Shown here: positions 10,798 through 18,102 of the stretch, piece after piece
How the letters are laid out: each line of letters starts with the position of its first letter
Position numbering within the stretch: the stretch's first letter is position 1
Source of the DNA: JABDIY01 sp041576015
Lineage (GTDB): Bacteria; Actinomycetota; Acidimicrobiia; Acidimicrobiales; SZUA-35
DNA length: 19,383 nt
NCBI GenBank assembly: GCA_041576015.1
Contig: JBFGLT010000043.1
Span: forward strand, 1 to 19,383
Direction: 5' to 3'
Notes under the pieces: model-generated
Database searches by the model: none
What the model was told of the DNA's origin: nothing
What the model saw: the letters and a program-made list of their open reading frames with translations, nothing else
Position numbers and translations under genes: made by a program

Positions 10798-12279
10798 GTG
10801 CAGCTGCATCAGGTCCAGACGCCGGGGCGGCGCATCCGTGCCGTCCATCGGCCGAACTCGATCGAAGCGGCGCTCGACCTCCTGGTCGATGACCCGACCC
10901 GGCTTCCGCTGGCCGGGGGAACCGATCTGCTTCTCGACCTCCAGCGGGGCGGCCCCGGCCCCGATGTCGAGGTCATCGATTTGACCACCATCGACGGATT
11001 CGAGGCGATCTCCGATGGTGGTGATGCCCTGGTCCTGGGGGGCGGTGTGCGACACGGACAGGTCGTGGCCGACCGCCGGTTTCTCGAGCATGCCACCCCG
11101 CTGGCCCAGGCCTGTCTCGAGATCGGGTCGCCCCAGCTCCGCAACCGGGCCACGCTCGCCGGCAATCTGGTGACCGCCAGCCCGGCCAACGACTCGATCT
11201 CGGCGCTGATGGTCCTCGACGCATCGGTCGAGCTGGCCCGCTGGAACGGCAGCGAGATCGAGCGCCGCACCGTTCCCGTGCAACAGTTCTTCACCGGCTT
11301 CCGGTCGACGGTCAGGGCGGCGGACGAGCTCGTGGTTTCAATCAGCGTACCCAAGCTCACCGCCGGCGAGCGCGGCGTCTGGGTCAAGCTCGGCAACCGG
11401 AAGGCCCAGGCCATCTCGGTGATCCACGCTGGATTTGTCGTCGGACTCGACGACGAGCAGCGCGTCACGCACGCTCGCATTGCCGTCGGGAGCGTCGCCC
11501 CCACCGTGGCACCAGCTCAGGACCTTGCCAGGCGGCTCGTCGGCCGTCACCTGGACGAGGAGACCATCGTCGAGATCGCACGAGCGGCCGGGAACCGCTT
11601 CGATCCGATCGACGACATTCGGGCCACCGCCGCCTACCGGCGTCGGGCCGTGGTCACGCTCGTTCACCGTTCCCTTCGCACGGTCGCCGAGGGGCGCCAA
11701 CGGGAGGGGTGGCCGGATCGACCCCCGGCGCTCGGCGAGCGGGCCGGCGCGGTTCCCGCCCAACGGGTCGTGACCGACGACTCGCAGCTTTCCATCGTGG
11801 TCAACGGTGCTGAATTGCGGGGACCGAATGGCGCATCGCTGACCCTTCTCGACTGGCTGCGCCGAACCGGCGGCGCAAGCGGTCGCCCTCTCGACGGCAC
11901 CAAGGAGGGGTGTGCCGAGGGGGAATGCGGTGCGTGCACCGTCCGGCTGAACGGACAGGCGGTGATGAGCTGTCTGGTCCCGGCCGCCCAGGCCGGTGGG
12001 CAGGAAGTGCTGACCGTGGAGGGTCTGGGCCGGGACGGCGAACTGCATCCGATCCAGCGAGCCTTCATCGACGAGTTCGCCGTGCAGTGCGGGTTCTGCA
12101 TTCCAGGGTTCCTCGTCGCCGCCGCCACCCTGCTGGACGAGACCACGGATCCGAGCGATGAGCAGATCGAACTCGGCCTCGGTGGGAACCTCTGCAGGTG
12201 CACGGGCTACTACCCGATCGGTCAGGCGGTACGGGTCGCCGCCGGTTCCCGTGCCACCGGCGCCGGTGGCGACCGGTGA
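10798..12279 (+). CDS. Fused FAD-binding + [2Fe-2S] subunit of xanthine dehydrogenase-family hydroxylase
   Basis: 493 aa from GTG 10798, four bases after the hydrolase stop. Residues about 10-300 are the FAD-binding medium subunit (CoxM type): LPLAGGTDLL (G40, G41, T42, D43) and RNRATLAGNL (115-124). After a linker of about 30 residues, residues 330-493 are the small iron-sulfur subunit (CoxS type). Cysteines 372, 377, 380 and 392 form the plant-type [2Fe-2S] site, and 431, 434, 466 and 468 (CGFC...CRC) the second cluster. The order FAD then Fe-S is the reverse of the classic XdhA fusion (Fe-S then FAD) and matches joined coxM-coxS genes. It passes electrons from the molybdenum subunit encoded next (GTGA overlap) via the two clusters to FAD and then to an acceptor. 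Confidence 0.95.
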   Translation: MQLHQVQTPGRRIRAVHRPNSIEAALDLLVDDPTRLPLAGGTDLLLDLQRGGPGPDVEVIDLTTIDGFEAISDGGDALVLGGGVRHGQVVADRRFLEHATPLAQACLEIGSPQLRNRATLAGNLVTASPANDSISALMVLDASVELARWNGSEIERRTVPVQQFFTGFRSTVRAADELVVSISVPKLTAGERGVWVKLGNRKAQAISVIHAGFVVGLDDEQRVTHARIAVGSVAPTVAPAQDLARRLVGRHLDEETIVEIARAAGNRFDPIDDIRATAAYRRRAVVTLVHRSLRTVAEGRQREGWPDRPPALGERAGAVPAQRVVTDDSQLSIVVNGAELRGPNGASLTLLDWLRRTGGASGRPLDGTKEGCAEGECGACTVRLNGQAVMSCLVPAAQAGGQEVLTVEGLGRDGELHPIQRAFIDEFAVQCGFCIPGFLVAAATLLDETTDPSDEQIELGLGGNLCRCTGYYPIGQAVRVAAGSRATGAGGDR

Positions 12280-14531
12280 ACGCGGAGTTCGGATCGACGG
12301 CGGTCCGGTTCGACGCCCTTGACAAAGTCACCGGTGCCGCTGCCTATCCGGCCGACGCCGTGCCAGTCGATGCGTTGCACGCCGTGGTCGTTTTCTCGGA
12401 TCGACCCCACGCTCGGATGCTGTCGATGGACACGAGGGAATCGGAGGCCTGCGCCGGCGTGGTCCGCGTCCTCACCGCTGCCGACGTGCCGGTGAACGAA
12501 TATGGGCTCACCAAGTTCGATCAACCGGTCCTCGTGGGTGTGGGTGCAACCGGTCGATCCCGGGTTCCGTCGGACGTGAGCAGGTGGGAGGCCGATCACG
12601 TGGCCGTCGTGATCGCCGATTCAGCGGAGGCGGCCAGGCAGGGGGCTGCCAGGATCGTCATCGAGTGGGAGCCGCTCCCGCTGGTGCCCGACCTGGAGGC
12701 GGCAAGATCAGACGACGTGCTCGTGCATCCCGAGGACGGAACCAACACCTACCACCATCTGCGAGTTCGCAAAGGCGATATTTCGCGAGGCTGGCGGGAA
12801 GCGGACGTTGTAGTGGAGGGTACGTACCGCCTCCCTCATCAGGAGCACGCGTTCCTCCAGGTCGAGTCGGCCACCTCGTGGATCGACGAAGAGGGACGCA
12901 TCACCGTCCGTACGAGCGGTCAATGGGCGCACGAGGATCGCCAGCAGATCGCCCACGCGCTTGACCTTCCCGTGGACAGAGTGCGGGTGGTCTACGCCGC
13001 CATGGGAGGAGCGTTCGGCGGGAAGGAGGACATGAGCCTCCAGATCGTGATGGCCCTTGCCGCCCGGGCGGTCGGGGAGATGGGGATCAGCCGGCCCGTG
13101 CACTGCCGCTGGAGCCGGGAGGAGTCGGTCGTCGGCCATCACAAACGGCACCGGGGAACGATCCGCGCTCGTCTCGGCGCCACCGGCGACGGACGGATCA
13201 CCGCTGTGGAGGCCGACGTGTGGCTCGATGCGGGTGCCTACAACTACACGTCGAACAAGGTGCTGGGCAATGCCCACCTCAGCGTGGCCGGTGCCTACGA
13301 GGTGCCCAATGCCAGAATCGACAGTCGGGTGGTTTACACGACGACCGTCCCTGGCGGCGCCTTCCGCGGGTTCGGCGGGCCCCAGGGAGCGTTCGTGGCC
13401 GAATCGCAAATGAACAAGCTGGCCGAGGCGCTCGCCATGGATCCGGTGGAGTTGCGCCGCCGGAACCTTCTACGGGACGGATCGGTCGGGATCACCGGCT
13501 CGGTGATGCCGAAGGGCGTCAGCCTGTCAGAGGTGATCGAAGCCTGTGCAGCACGAGCGGCTGGCGAGCCGACCCGTCGCGAATTTCGATCGATTGCCTC
13601 GCTCCCTCCGTACGAACCTTCGATCAAGCGGGGTCGCGGCTTCGCCGCCGGGTTCAAGAACGTCGGCTTCAGCTTCGGATTCCCCGAGCGGTGTGAAGCC
13701 GAGGTGCACCTGTTCGGCGAGCCCGAGGACCACAACCCGACCTCCGCCGAGGTCTTTCACGCCGGAGCAGAGGTTGGGCAGGGAGCCCACCAGGCGATGC
13801 TCCAGATGACGGCGGCTGCCACCGGCGTACCTCTCGACCGGGTACGAGGCACGTTCTCAGATACTGCGCACACCGGTGATTCGGGTTCGTCCTCGGCTTC
13901 CCGGATGACCTTTATGGCCGGCAACTCCATTCTCGGAGCAGCCGAGGAAGCCGAGAAGGCGTGGCGGGACGGTGACCGACCGGCGATCGGCCGGTTTCGT
14001 TTCGTGCCTCCCCCGACCGAGGTGCTCGACGCCGAAACCGGCGAGGGGACGCCAAACTTCTGCTACGGCTACATGGCCACGGCGGTCGACCTGCGGGTCG
14101 ACACGGGCACGGGCATCGTGCGGGTGGACCGGGTCGTCTCGGCCCACGACGTCGGTCGAGCCATCAATGCCGAACTGCTTCGCGGCCAGATCGAGGGCGC
14201 CGTCGTGCAGGCGCACGGATACGTGCTCAGCGAGGACCTGCAGGTAGCCGACGGTCGGATCGTCAATCCTCGGCTCTCCGGCTACCTCATTCCCGGGATC
14301 GGTGACGTTCCCGAGGTCGTGGAGAGCGTCATTCTCGAACTCCCGGACCCGCTCGGGCCGTGGGGTGCACGGGGAGCGGCCGAGATGCCCTACATCACCT
14401 ACGCGCCGGCGGTCATCGCTGCGGTGCACGACGCGACCGGAGTCTGGTTCGACGAGTTTCCGCTGACCCCCAGCCGGGTCCTTGCCGGCCTGGAAAACAA
14501 CCCGGGGTCAGATCCCGTCGAGGGGAGCTGA
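12276..14531 (+). CDS. Xanthine dehydrogenase-family molybdopterin-binding large subunit
   Basis: 751 aa from GTG 12276, coupled by a GTGA overlap to the FAD/Fe-S gene. Motifs in order: N-terminal DALDKVTGAAAYPAD, GGAFGGKE (244-251), GGAFRGFGGPQ (360-370, pocket Arg364), VGQGAH (500-505), AHDVGRAINAELLRGQIEGA, and near the end GARGAAEMP with Glu703 as the expected catalytic base. The usual loop before this Glu is GVGE; here it is GAAE, so the pocket differs from the partial XDH at the window start. Length fits separate CoxL/XdhB large subunits. With the preceding gene it gives a complete hydroxylase for a heterocyclic or aldehyde-like substrate. A purine is favoured by the co-operonic nucleoside-type importer but not proven. 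A hairpin overlaps the last codons and stop. Confidence 0.94.
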   Translation: MNAEFGSTAVRFDALDKVTGAAAYPADAVPVDALHAVVVFSDRPHARMLSMDTRESEACAGVVRVLTAADVPVNEYGLTKFDQPVLVGVGATGRSRVPSDVSRWEADHVAVVIADSAEAARQGAARIVIEWEPLPLVPDLEAARSDDVLVHPEDGTNTYHHLRVRKGDISRGWREADVVVEGTYRLPHQEHAFLQVESATSWIDEEGRITVRTSGQWAHEDRQQIAHALDLPVDRVRVVYAAMGGAFGGKEDMSLQIVMALAARAVGEMGISRPVHCRWSREESVVGHHKRHRGTIRARLGATGDGRITAVEADVWLDAGAYNYTSNKVLGNAHLSVAGAYEVPNARIDSRVVYTTTVPGGAFRGFGGPQGAFVAESQMNKLAEALAMDPVELRRRNLLRDGSVGITGSVMPKGVSLSEVIEACAARAAGEPTRREFRSIASLPPYEPSIKRGRGFAAGFKNVGFSFGFPERCEAEVHLFGEPEDHNPTSAEVFHAGAEVGQGAHQAMLQMTAAATGVPLDRVRGTFSDTAHTGDSGSSSASRMTFMAGNSILGAAEEAEKAWRDGDRPAIGRFRFVPPPTEVLDAETGEGTPNFCYGYMATAVDLRVDTGTGIVRVDRVVSAHDVGRAINAELLRGQIEGAVVQAHGYVLSEDLQVADGRIVNPRLSGYLIPGIGDVPEVVESVILELPDPLGPWGARGAAEMPYITYAPAVIAAVHDATGVWFDEFPLTPSRVLAGLENNPGSDPVEGS

Positions 14532-14539
14532 CCCCGGGT
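14500..14539 (+). terminator. Strong hairpin spanning the XDH stop codon
   Basis: ACCCGGGGTCAG (14500-14511) is perfectly complementary to CTGACCCCGGGT (14528-14539). After one A/G mismatch the stem continues TCCC (14513-14516) with GGGA (14523-14526), leaving a 6-nt loop. The right arm contains the TGA stop (14529-14531). No T-tract follows, so it may act as a 3' stability structure or a non-canonical terminator. Confidence 0.65.
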
Positions 14540-14573
14540 ACTGCTGCTCCTCCGAGGGAGCCGATTGCGGGTC

Positions 14574-14595
14574 CTGACCCTGGCGGGTGGGTCAG
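14574..14595. terminator. Hairpin between convergent genes
   Basis: CTGACCC (14574-14580) pairs with GGGTCAG (14589-14595) around an 8-nt loop. It lies at the junction of the + strand XDH and the - strand Hsp20 gene, whose stop codon it includes (14592-14594). It could serve both directions. No T-run is present on either strand. Confidence 0.4.
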
Positions 14596-15026
14596 TCCTC
14601 GGATACCTCGGCGGTCTCGAGCACCGGGGACCCGGTGTTGATGGCCACCTTGCGGGGCTTGGCCCGCTCGGCGACCGGGATGCGAACGGTCAGTACCCCG
14701 TCGTGGTAGTCGGCCTCGATGTTGTCGATGTCGACTTCCTGGCCGAGTGTGACCTGGCGGCGGTACTGGCCTTGACGCCGCTCGGCGAAGTAGACATGGT
14801 CGCCGTCCTCGGGACGCCACTTCCGCTCGCCGGACACTGTCAGAACGTTGCGCTCGATGTCGATGTCGAGGCTGTCAGCGGCCACCCCGGGCAGGTCGAA
14901 GTGGAGCCAGACGTTCTCTCCTCGACGGTATGCGTCGACGGGAACGCCTCCGGTGTTTCGTGCCGCGCTGAACTGGTCGAGCAGGGTGTCGAGCATCCGG
15001 AAGGGATCGTTCTGTTGGGTCTGCAT
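14592..15026 (-). CDS. Hsp20 / alpha-crystallin-family small heat-shock protein
   Basis: 144 aa from ATG at 15026, chosen because AAAGGAG (15043-15037 on the minus strand) sits ten bases ahead; the frame is open to 15113 but that would bury this RBS. It is a holdase chaperone that binds unfolding proteins in the cytoplasm. N-terminal helix-like part NDPFRMLDTLLDQF, then the alpha-crystallin domain from VPVDAYRRGENVWLHFDLPG to the family-typical ADYHDGVLTVRIPV and a short C-terminal tail. Length is normal for bacterial members. It is convergent with the XDH operon and divergent from the acyl-CoA synthetase, so it is probably its own transcription unit and unrelated to the catabolic genes. Confidence 0.95.
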   Translation of the reverse strand: MQTQQNDPFRMLDTLLDQFSAARNTGGVPVDAYRRGENVWLHFDLPGVAADSLDIDIERNVLTVSGERKWRPEDGDHVYFAERRQGQYRRQVTLGQEVDIDNIEADYHDGVLTVRIPVAERAKPRKVAINTGSPVLETAEVSED

Positions 15027-15055
15027 CGCTGTGCATCTCCTTTGCTGCGTTGGGT

Positions 15056-15077
15056 TTGATTGCTTCCGACCAATCAA
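15056..15077. promoter_or_regulatory. Inverted repeat upstream of hsp20
   Basis: TTGATTG (15056-15062) and CAATCAA (15071-15077) form a perfect 7-bp dyad with an 8-bp centre, 30 bp upstream of the Hsp20 start codon. It matches neither the HspR (CTTGAGT-N7-ACTCAAG) nor the CIRCE consensus. It is an operator candidate or a 5'-leader hairpin. Confidence 0.45.
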
Positions 15078-15089
15078 CGTCGCCGTTGG

Positions 15090-15102
15090 TGAAAGTGTTT
15101 CA
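15090..15102. promoter_or_regulatory. Small dyad in the AT-rich hsp20 / acyl-CoA synthetase intergenic core
   Basis: TGAAA-GTG-TTTCA is a 13-bp dyad with 5-bp arms inside the most AT-rich patch (15088-15120) of the 159-bp divergent spacer. The spacer must hold promoters for both genes. I could not place convincing -35/-10 pairs on either strand. Confidence 0.35.
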
Positions 15103-15185
15103 GAAAATCGCAAAATTCCTCAGAGCAGGGGAAACAGCGCAGGAGCATCCCCCGGCAGGCTTGAGTCAGCCAGCCGCCCGGACCC

Positions 15186-16889
15186 ATGATGGTGACCGTG
15201 ACCGATTCCGACCGCTTCCTTGCTGCGCGCGATCTGCTGTTGAGCCAGCGCTCCGACTATGACGCTGCGTTGCAGGCCTTCCGATGGCCTGCGCTGACGG
15301 ACTTCAACTGGGCGCTCGACTACTTCGATCGCGTCGCCGTCGGCAACCATCAACTGGCCGTGCACATCATGGAGGAGGACCGAACCTCGGCCAAGCTCAC
15401 CTATGCCGAACTGAGCGCCCGTTCGAACCAGGTGGCCAACTACCTCGTAGATCTCGGGGCCGTCCGGGGCGATCGCGTGCTGGTGATGCTCGGGAATCAG
15501 GTGGAGCTGTGGGAGACGATGCTGGCCGCCATCAAACTCGGGGTGGTCGTCATCCCCGCCACGACGTTGCTGGCAGGGACGGATCTGGCCGACCGGATGG
15601 CCCGAGGGCGAGCGCGGTTCGCCCTCACCAACGCCGCCGGCGCGGCGTCGTTCCAAACGATCGACACAGCGTTGCTCGACGACGTCACCATGATCGGCGT
15701 GGACGTCGCCATGCCCGGATGGAGCGACTACGCCCAAACCGCAGTGTTCGACGCCAGCTTCATCCAGCCCGAACGGACCCGGCCCGAGGACCCGCTGCTG
15801 GAGTATTTCACGTCCGGCACCACGGCGAAGCCAAAGCTCGTGCAGCACACGCAGATCAGTTACCCGGTCGGACACCTCTCGACGATGTACTGGCTAGGCG
15901 TCGGCAAAGGCGACGTGCACTGGACGATCAGTTCTCCGGGTTGGGCGAAGCATGCGTGGAGTTGCTTTTTTGCACCGTTCAACGCCGAGGCGACGGTGTT
16001 TCTCTACAACTACACCCGCTTCGATGGGCCGACGGTGCTCGGTGTCTTGGTCGACAACGGCGTGAACACCCTGTGCGCTCCTCCGACGGTCTGGCGGTTC
16101 TTGATCCAGGAGGATCTGGCGTCCTACACGACGTCGCTCAGGGAACTCATCTCGGCTGGGGAACCGCTCAACCCCGAGGTGATCGAGCAGGTTCGGTCGG
16201 CGTGGGGGCTCACCATTCGCGATGGTTACGGCCAGACCGAGACCACCGCCCAGATCGGCAACCCTCCCGGACAGCCGCTGAAGCCCGGTTCGATGGGACG
16301 GCCGCTGCCCGGCTACGAGATCGTGCTCCTCGACCCCGACGGCAAGCCGGCCGATGAGGGTGAGATCTGTATCGCTCTCGGTGCGGAGCGGCCGGTCGGG
16401 CTGATGGTCGGTTACGCCGATGATCCCGACAAGACCGCCGAAGTGACCGGCGGCGGCTTCTACCACACCGGGGATGTGGGCGCCCGGGACGACGATGGGT
16501 ACATCACGTACGTAGGCAGAGCCGACGACGTCTTCAAGGCGTCCGGCTACCGCATCAGCCCGTTCGAGCTCGAGAGCGTACTGATCGAACACCCGGCCGT
16601 CGCCGAGGCAGCCGTCGTCCCATCGCCCGACGAACTGCGCGGCTTCGTACCGAAGGCGTACGTGATTCTCGCCGCCGGTCACGAGCCCGATGACGAGACC
16701 GCGCAGGACATCTTCGCGTTCATGCGCGAGCGGGTGGGCGGCTACAAGCTGGTCCGGCGGATCGAATTCAGCGACCTGCCCAAGACGATCAGCGGCAAGA
16801 TCCGCCGGGTCGAGCTACGGGGCCAGGAGGCGGATCGGACCGGAACTGGCGCGCGTACCGCTGCGGAGTTCGTGGAGTCGCGGCCATAG
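15186..16889 (+). CDS. Acyl-CoA synthetase (AMP-binding, ANL superfamily)
   Basis: 567 aa. ATG 15186 is used; ATG 15189 and GTG 15192 are close alternatives, and the RBS is weak. The enzyme activates a carboxylic acid with ATP and joins it to CoA. Landmarks: P-loop TSGTTAKPK (209-217), SSPGWAKHAWSCFFAPFNAEA (medium-chain/ACSM-like region), YGQTET (348-353), YHTGD (D430), GYRISPFELE hinge region, and KTISGKIRR with catalytic K538. The P-loop has Ala where Gly is common (TSGTTGxPK), a tolerated variant. The closest resemblance is to medium-chain or aryl acyl-CoA ligases. Its 3' end overlaps the convergent winged-helix gene by 75 bp. A link to the purine-like cluster is not evident. Confidence 0.95.
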   Translation: MMVTVTDSDRFLAARDLLLSQRSDYDAALQAFRWPALTDFNWALDYFDRVAVGNHQLAVHIMEEDRTSAKLTYAELSARSNQVANYLVDLGAVRGDRVLVMLGNQVELWETMLAAIKLGVVVIPATTLLAGTDLADRMARGRARFALTNAAGAASFQTIDTALLDDVTMIGVDVAMPGWSDYAQTAVFDASFIQPERTRPEDPLLEYFTSGTTAKPKLVQHTQISYPVGHLSTMYWLGVGKGDVHWTISSPGWAKHAWSCFFAPFNAEATVFLYNYTRFDGPTVLGVLVDNGVNTLCAPPTVWRFLIQEDLASYTTSLRELISAGEPLNPEVIEQVRSAWGLTIRDGYGQTETTAQIGNPPGQPLKPGSMGRPLPGYEIVLLDPDGKPADEGEICIALGAERPVGLMVGYADDPDKTAEVTGGGFYHTGDVGARDDDGYITYVGRADDVFKASGYRISPFELESVLIEHPAVAEAAVVPSPDELRGFVPKAYVILAAGHEPDDETAQDIFAFMRERVGGYKLVRRIEFSDLPKTISGKIRRVELRGQEADRTGTGARTAAEFVESRP

Positions 16890-18080
16890 CCTGGGCGGAT
16901 CTGCGCACAGTTCCTTCTGATTCGGCGCAGGGAACCGCACCCGGAACCGGGCCTCGCCGAGAAGCGCGGTCAGCCGGTCGGTTTCGGTCCGCAGGAGGGC
17001 GGTCTCGTCGTGGCTCAGGTCCCGGAGGATTTCGAGGGCGAGTTCGCCGTCCGGGCGCTGCACCCATCCGCCCACCACACGTCCTCCGGCCCAAATCGTC
17101 GGGCCGATATTCCCCGACCGGTCCACACACCGGGCGACCACATCGGCGTCGAGATACCACGATCGCTCCTTCCATCCCATCGGGGTGGGGTCGAGCCCGG
17201 GCAGCAGCGCCACCCACGGCTCGTCCGATGGCCCGTCGACCGGCTCGGTGTCCCCAGCGGCCACCCATCCCGTCGCCCCGTCCTCCAAAGCGACGGGTTC
17301 GGCGCCGCAATCCTCGAGTGCGGTTCGTAGCTGCGACGTGGTCCATCCGGACCACCAGCGAAGGTCATTCCCGGTTCCCGGGCCGAACCGTTCCAGCCAC
17401 TGGGCAAGGAGTGCGGCGGCCGCCGGTCGGGTGTCCAGGGTGTCGAATCCGCCGGGGAGCCACCGATCGGCGCTCGACCATCTGTACTGCGAGCTGATCC
17501 ACGAACCCAGGGGGCGGGCCCGGACCACGGCGCCCTCGAACCCCGCCTGCAGCACGACGCGGGCGTGAGCGGCGATCTCGAGGGTCCGGCCACCGCCGGC
17601 GGGGAACCTGATCGGCACGCGAAGGTGCGGGAGATCCTCGCCGAGCTGGCGGGTGGTGGTCAGATCGTTGGTGCGGATGTAGTCGAGCACCTCATCCATC
17701 GCCGCGTCGAGCCATGCGTCGGGTCCCTCGATCGGTGAAGCCTCCTCCATGGCCCGGACGAGCCGGCGCCGCTCGGCACCGGCGATCTTGCGCGTGGACG
17801 ATGCGTGCGCTCGGCGCATCGTGTCGACATCCATGATCCAGACCGTCCGCCGCATGGCGTGGTGCCGCACGAGGGTCCGCTGATCGTACAGAGACGCCTC
17901 GGTGGCCTCGATCGAGGGGGAACGCATCCGGACGGCGGCCGATAGGAACACCGTGGCAGGGTCGCTGCCGTGCAGGCCCACCAAGCTGCGGGTGATCTCG
18001 ACCGGATCATCGGTTCGCTCCTCGGGGATCAACCGATGGCGTATCGCCAACCGACGCCGGCGCTCGTGGTCGGTCAGCAC
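16815..18080 (-). CDS. Winged-helix DNA-binding domain protein (AlkZ-like / HTH_42 family)
   Basis: 421 aa from GTG 18080 on the minus strand, where homologues typically begin with a TDHERRRRLA-like sequence; the frame stays open to 18125, which would overlap the divergent M20 gene. VEITRSLVGLHGSDPATVFLSA, DQRTLVRHHAMRRTVWIMD and LLPGLDPTPMGWKERSWYL are signatures of the 'winged helix DNA-binding domain-containing' family related to the DNA glycosylases AlkZ and YcaQ, which unhook interstrand crosslinks. The catalytic QxQ/QxD motif of AlkZ was not located with certainty, so glycosylase activity is unproven. The C-terminal ~25 residues are coded within the overlap with the acyl-CoA synthetase gene and end in GPIRLLAP, which looks non-conserved. 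No clear RBS. Confidence 0.85.
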   Translation of the reverse strand: MLTDHERRRRLAIRHRLIPEERTDDPVEITRSLVGLHGSDPATVFLSAAVRMRSPSIEATEASLYDQRTLVRHHAMRRTVWIMDVDTMRRAHASSTRKIAGAERRRLVRAMEEASPIEGPDAWLDAAMDEVLDYIRTNDLTTTRQLGEDLPHLRVPIRFPAGGGRTLEIAAHARVVLQAGFEGAVVRARPLGSWISSQYRWSSADRWLPGGFDTLDTRPAAAALLAQWLERFGPGTGNDLRWWSGWTTSQLRTALEDCGAEPVALEDGATGWVAAGDTEPVDGPSDEPWVALLPGLDPTPMGWKERSWYLDADVVARCVDRSGNIGPTIWAGGRVVGGWVQRPDGELALEILRDLSHDETALLRTETDRLTALLGEARFRVRFPAPNQKELCADPPRLWPRLHELRSGTRASSGPIRLLAP

Positions 18081-18102
18081 ATGAGCACAGTACCGTGGCC
18101 AG

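Noticed and set aside
15161..15167. HspR (HAIR) operator: CTTGAGT half-site
   Set aside because: The second half ACTCAAG is missing at the required spacing, and the site is 135 bp from the hsp20 start.
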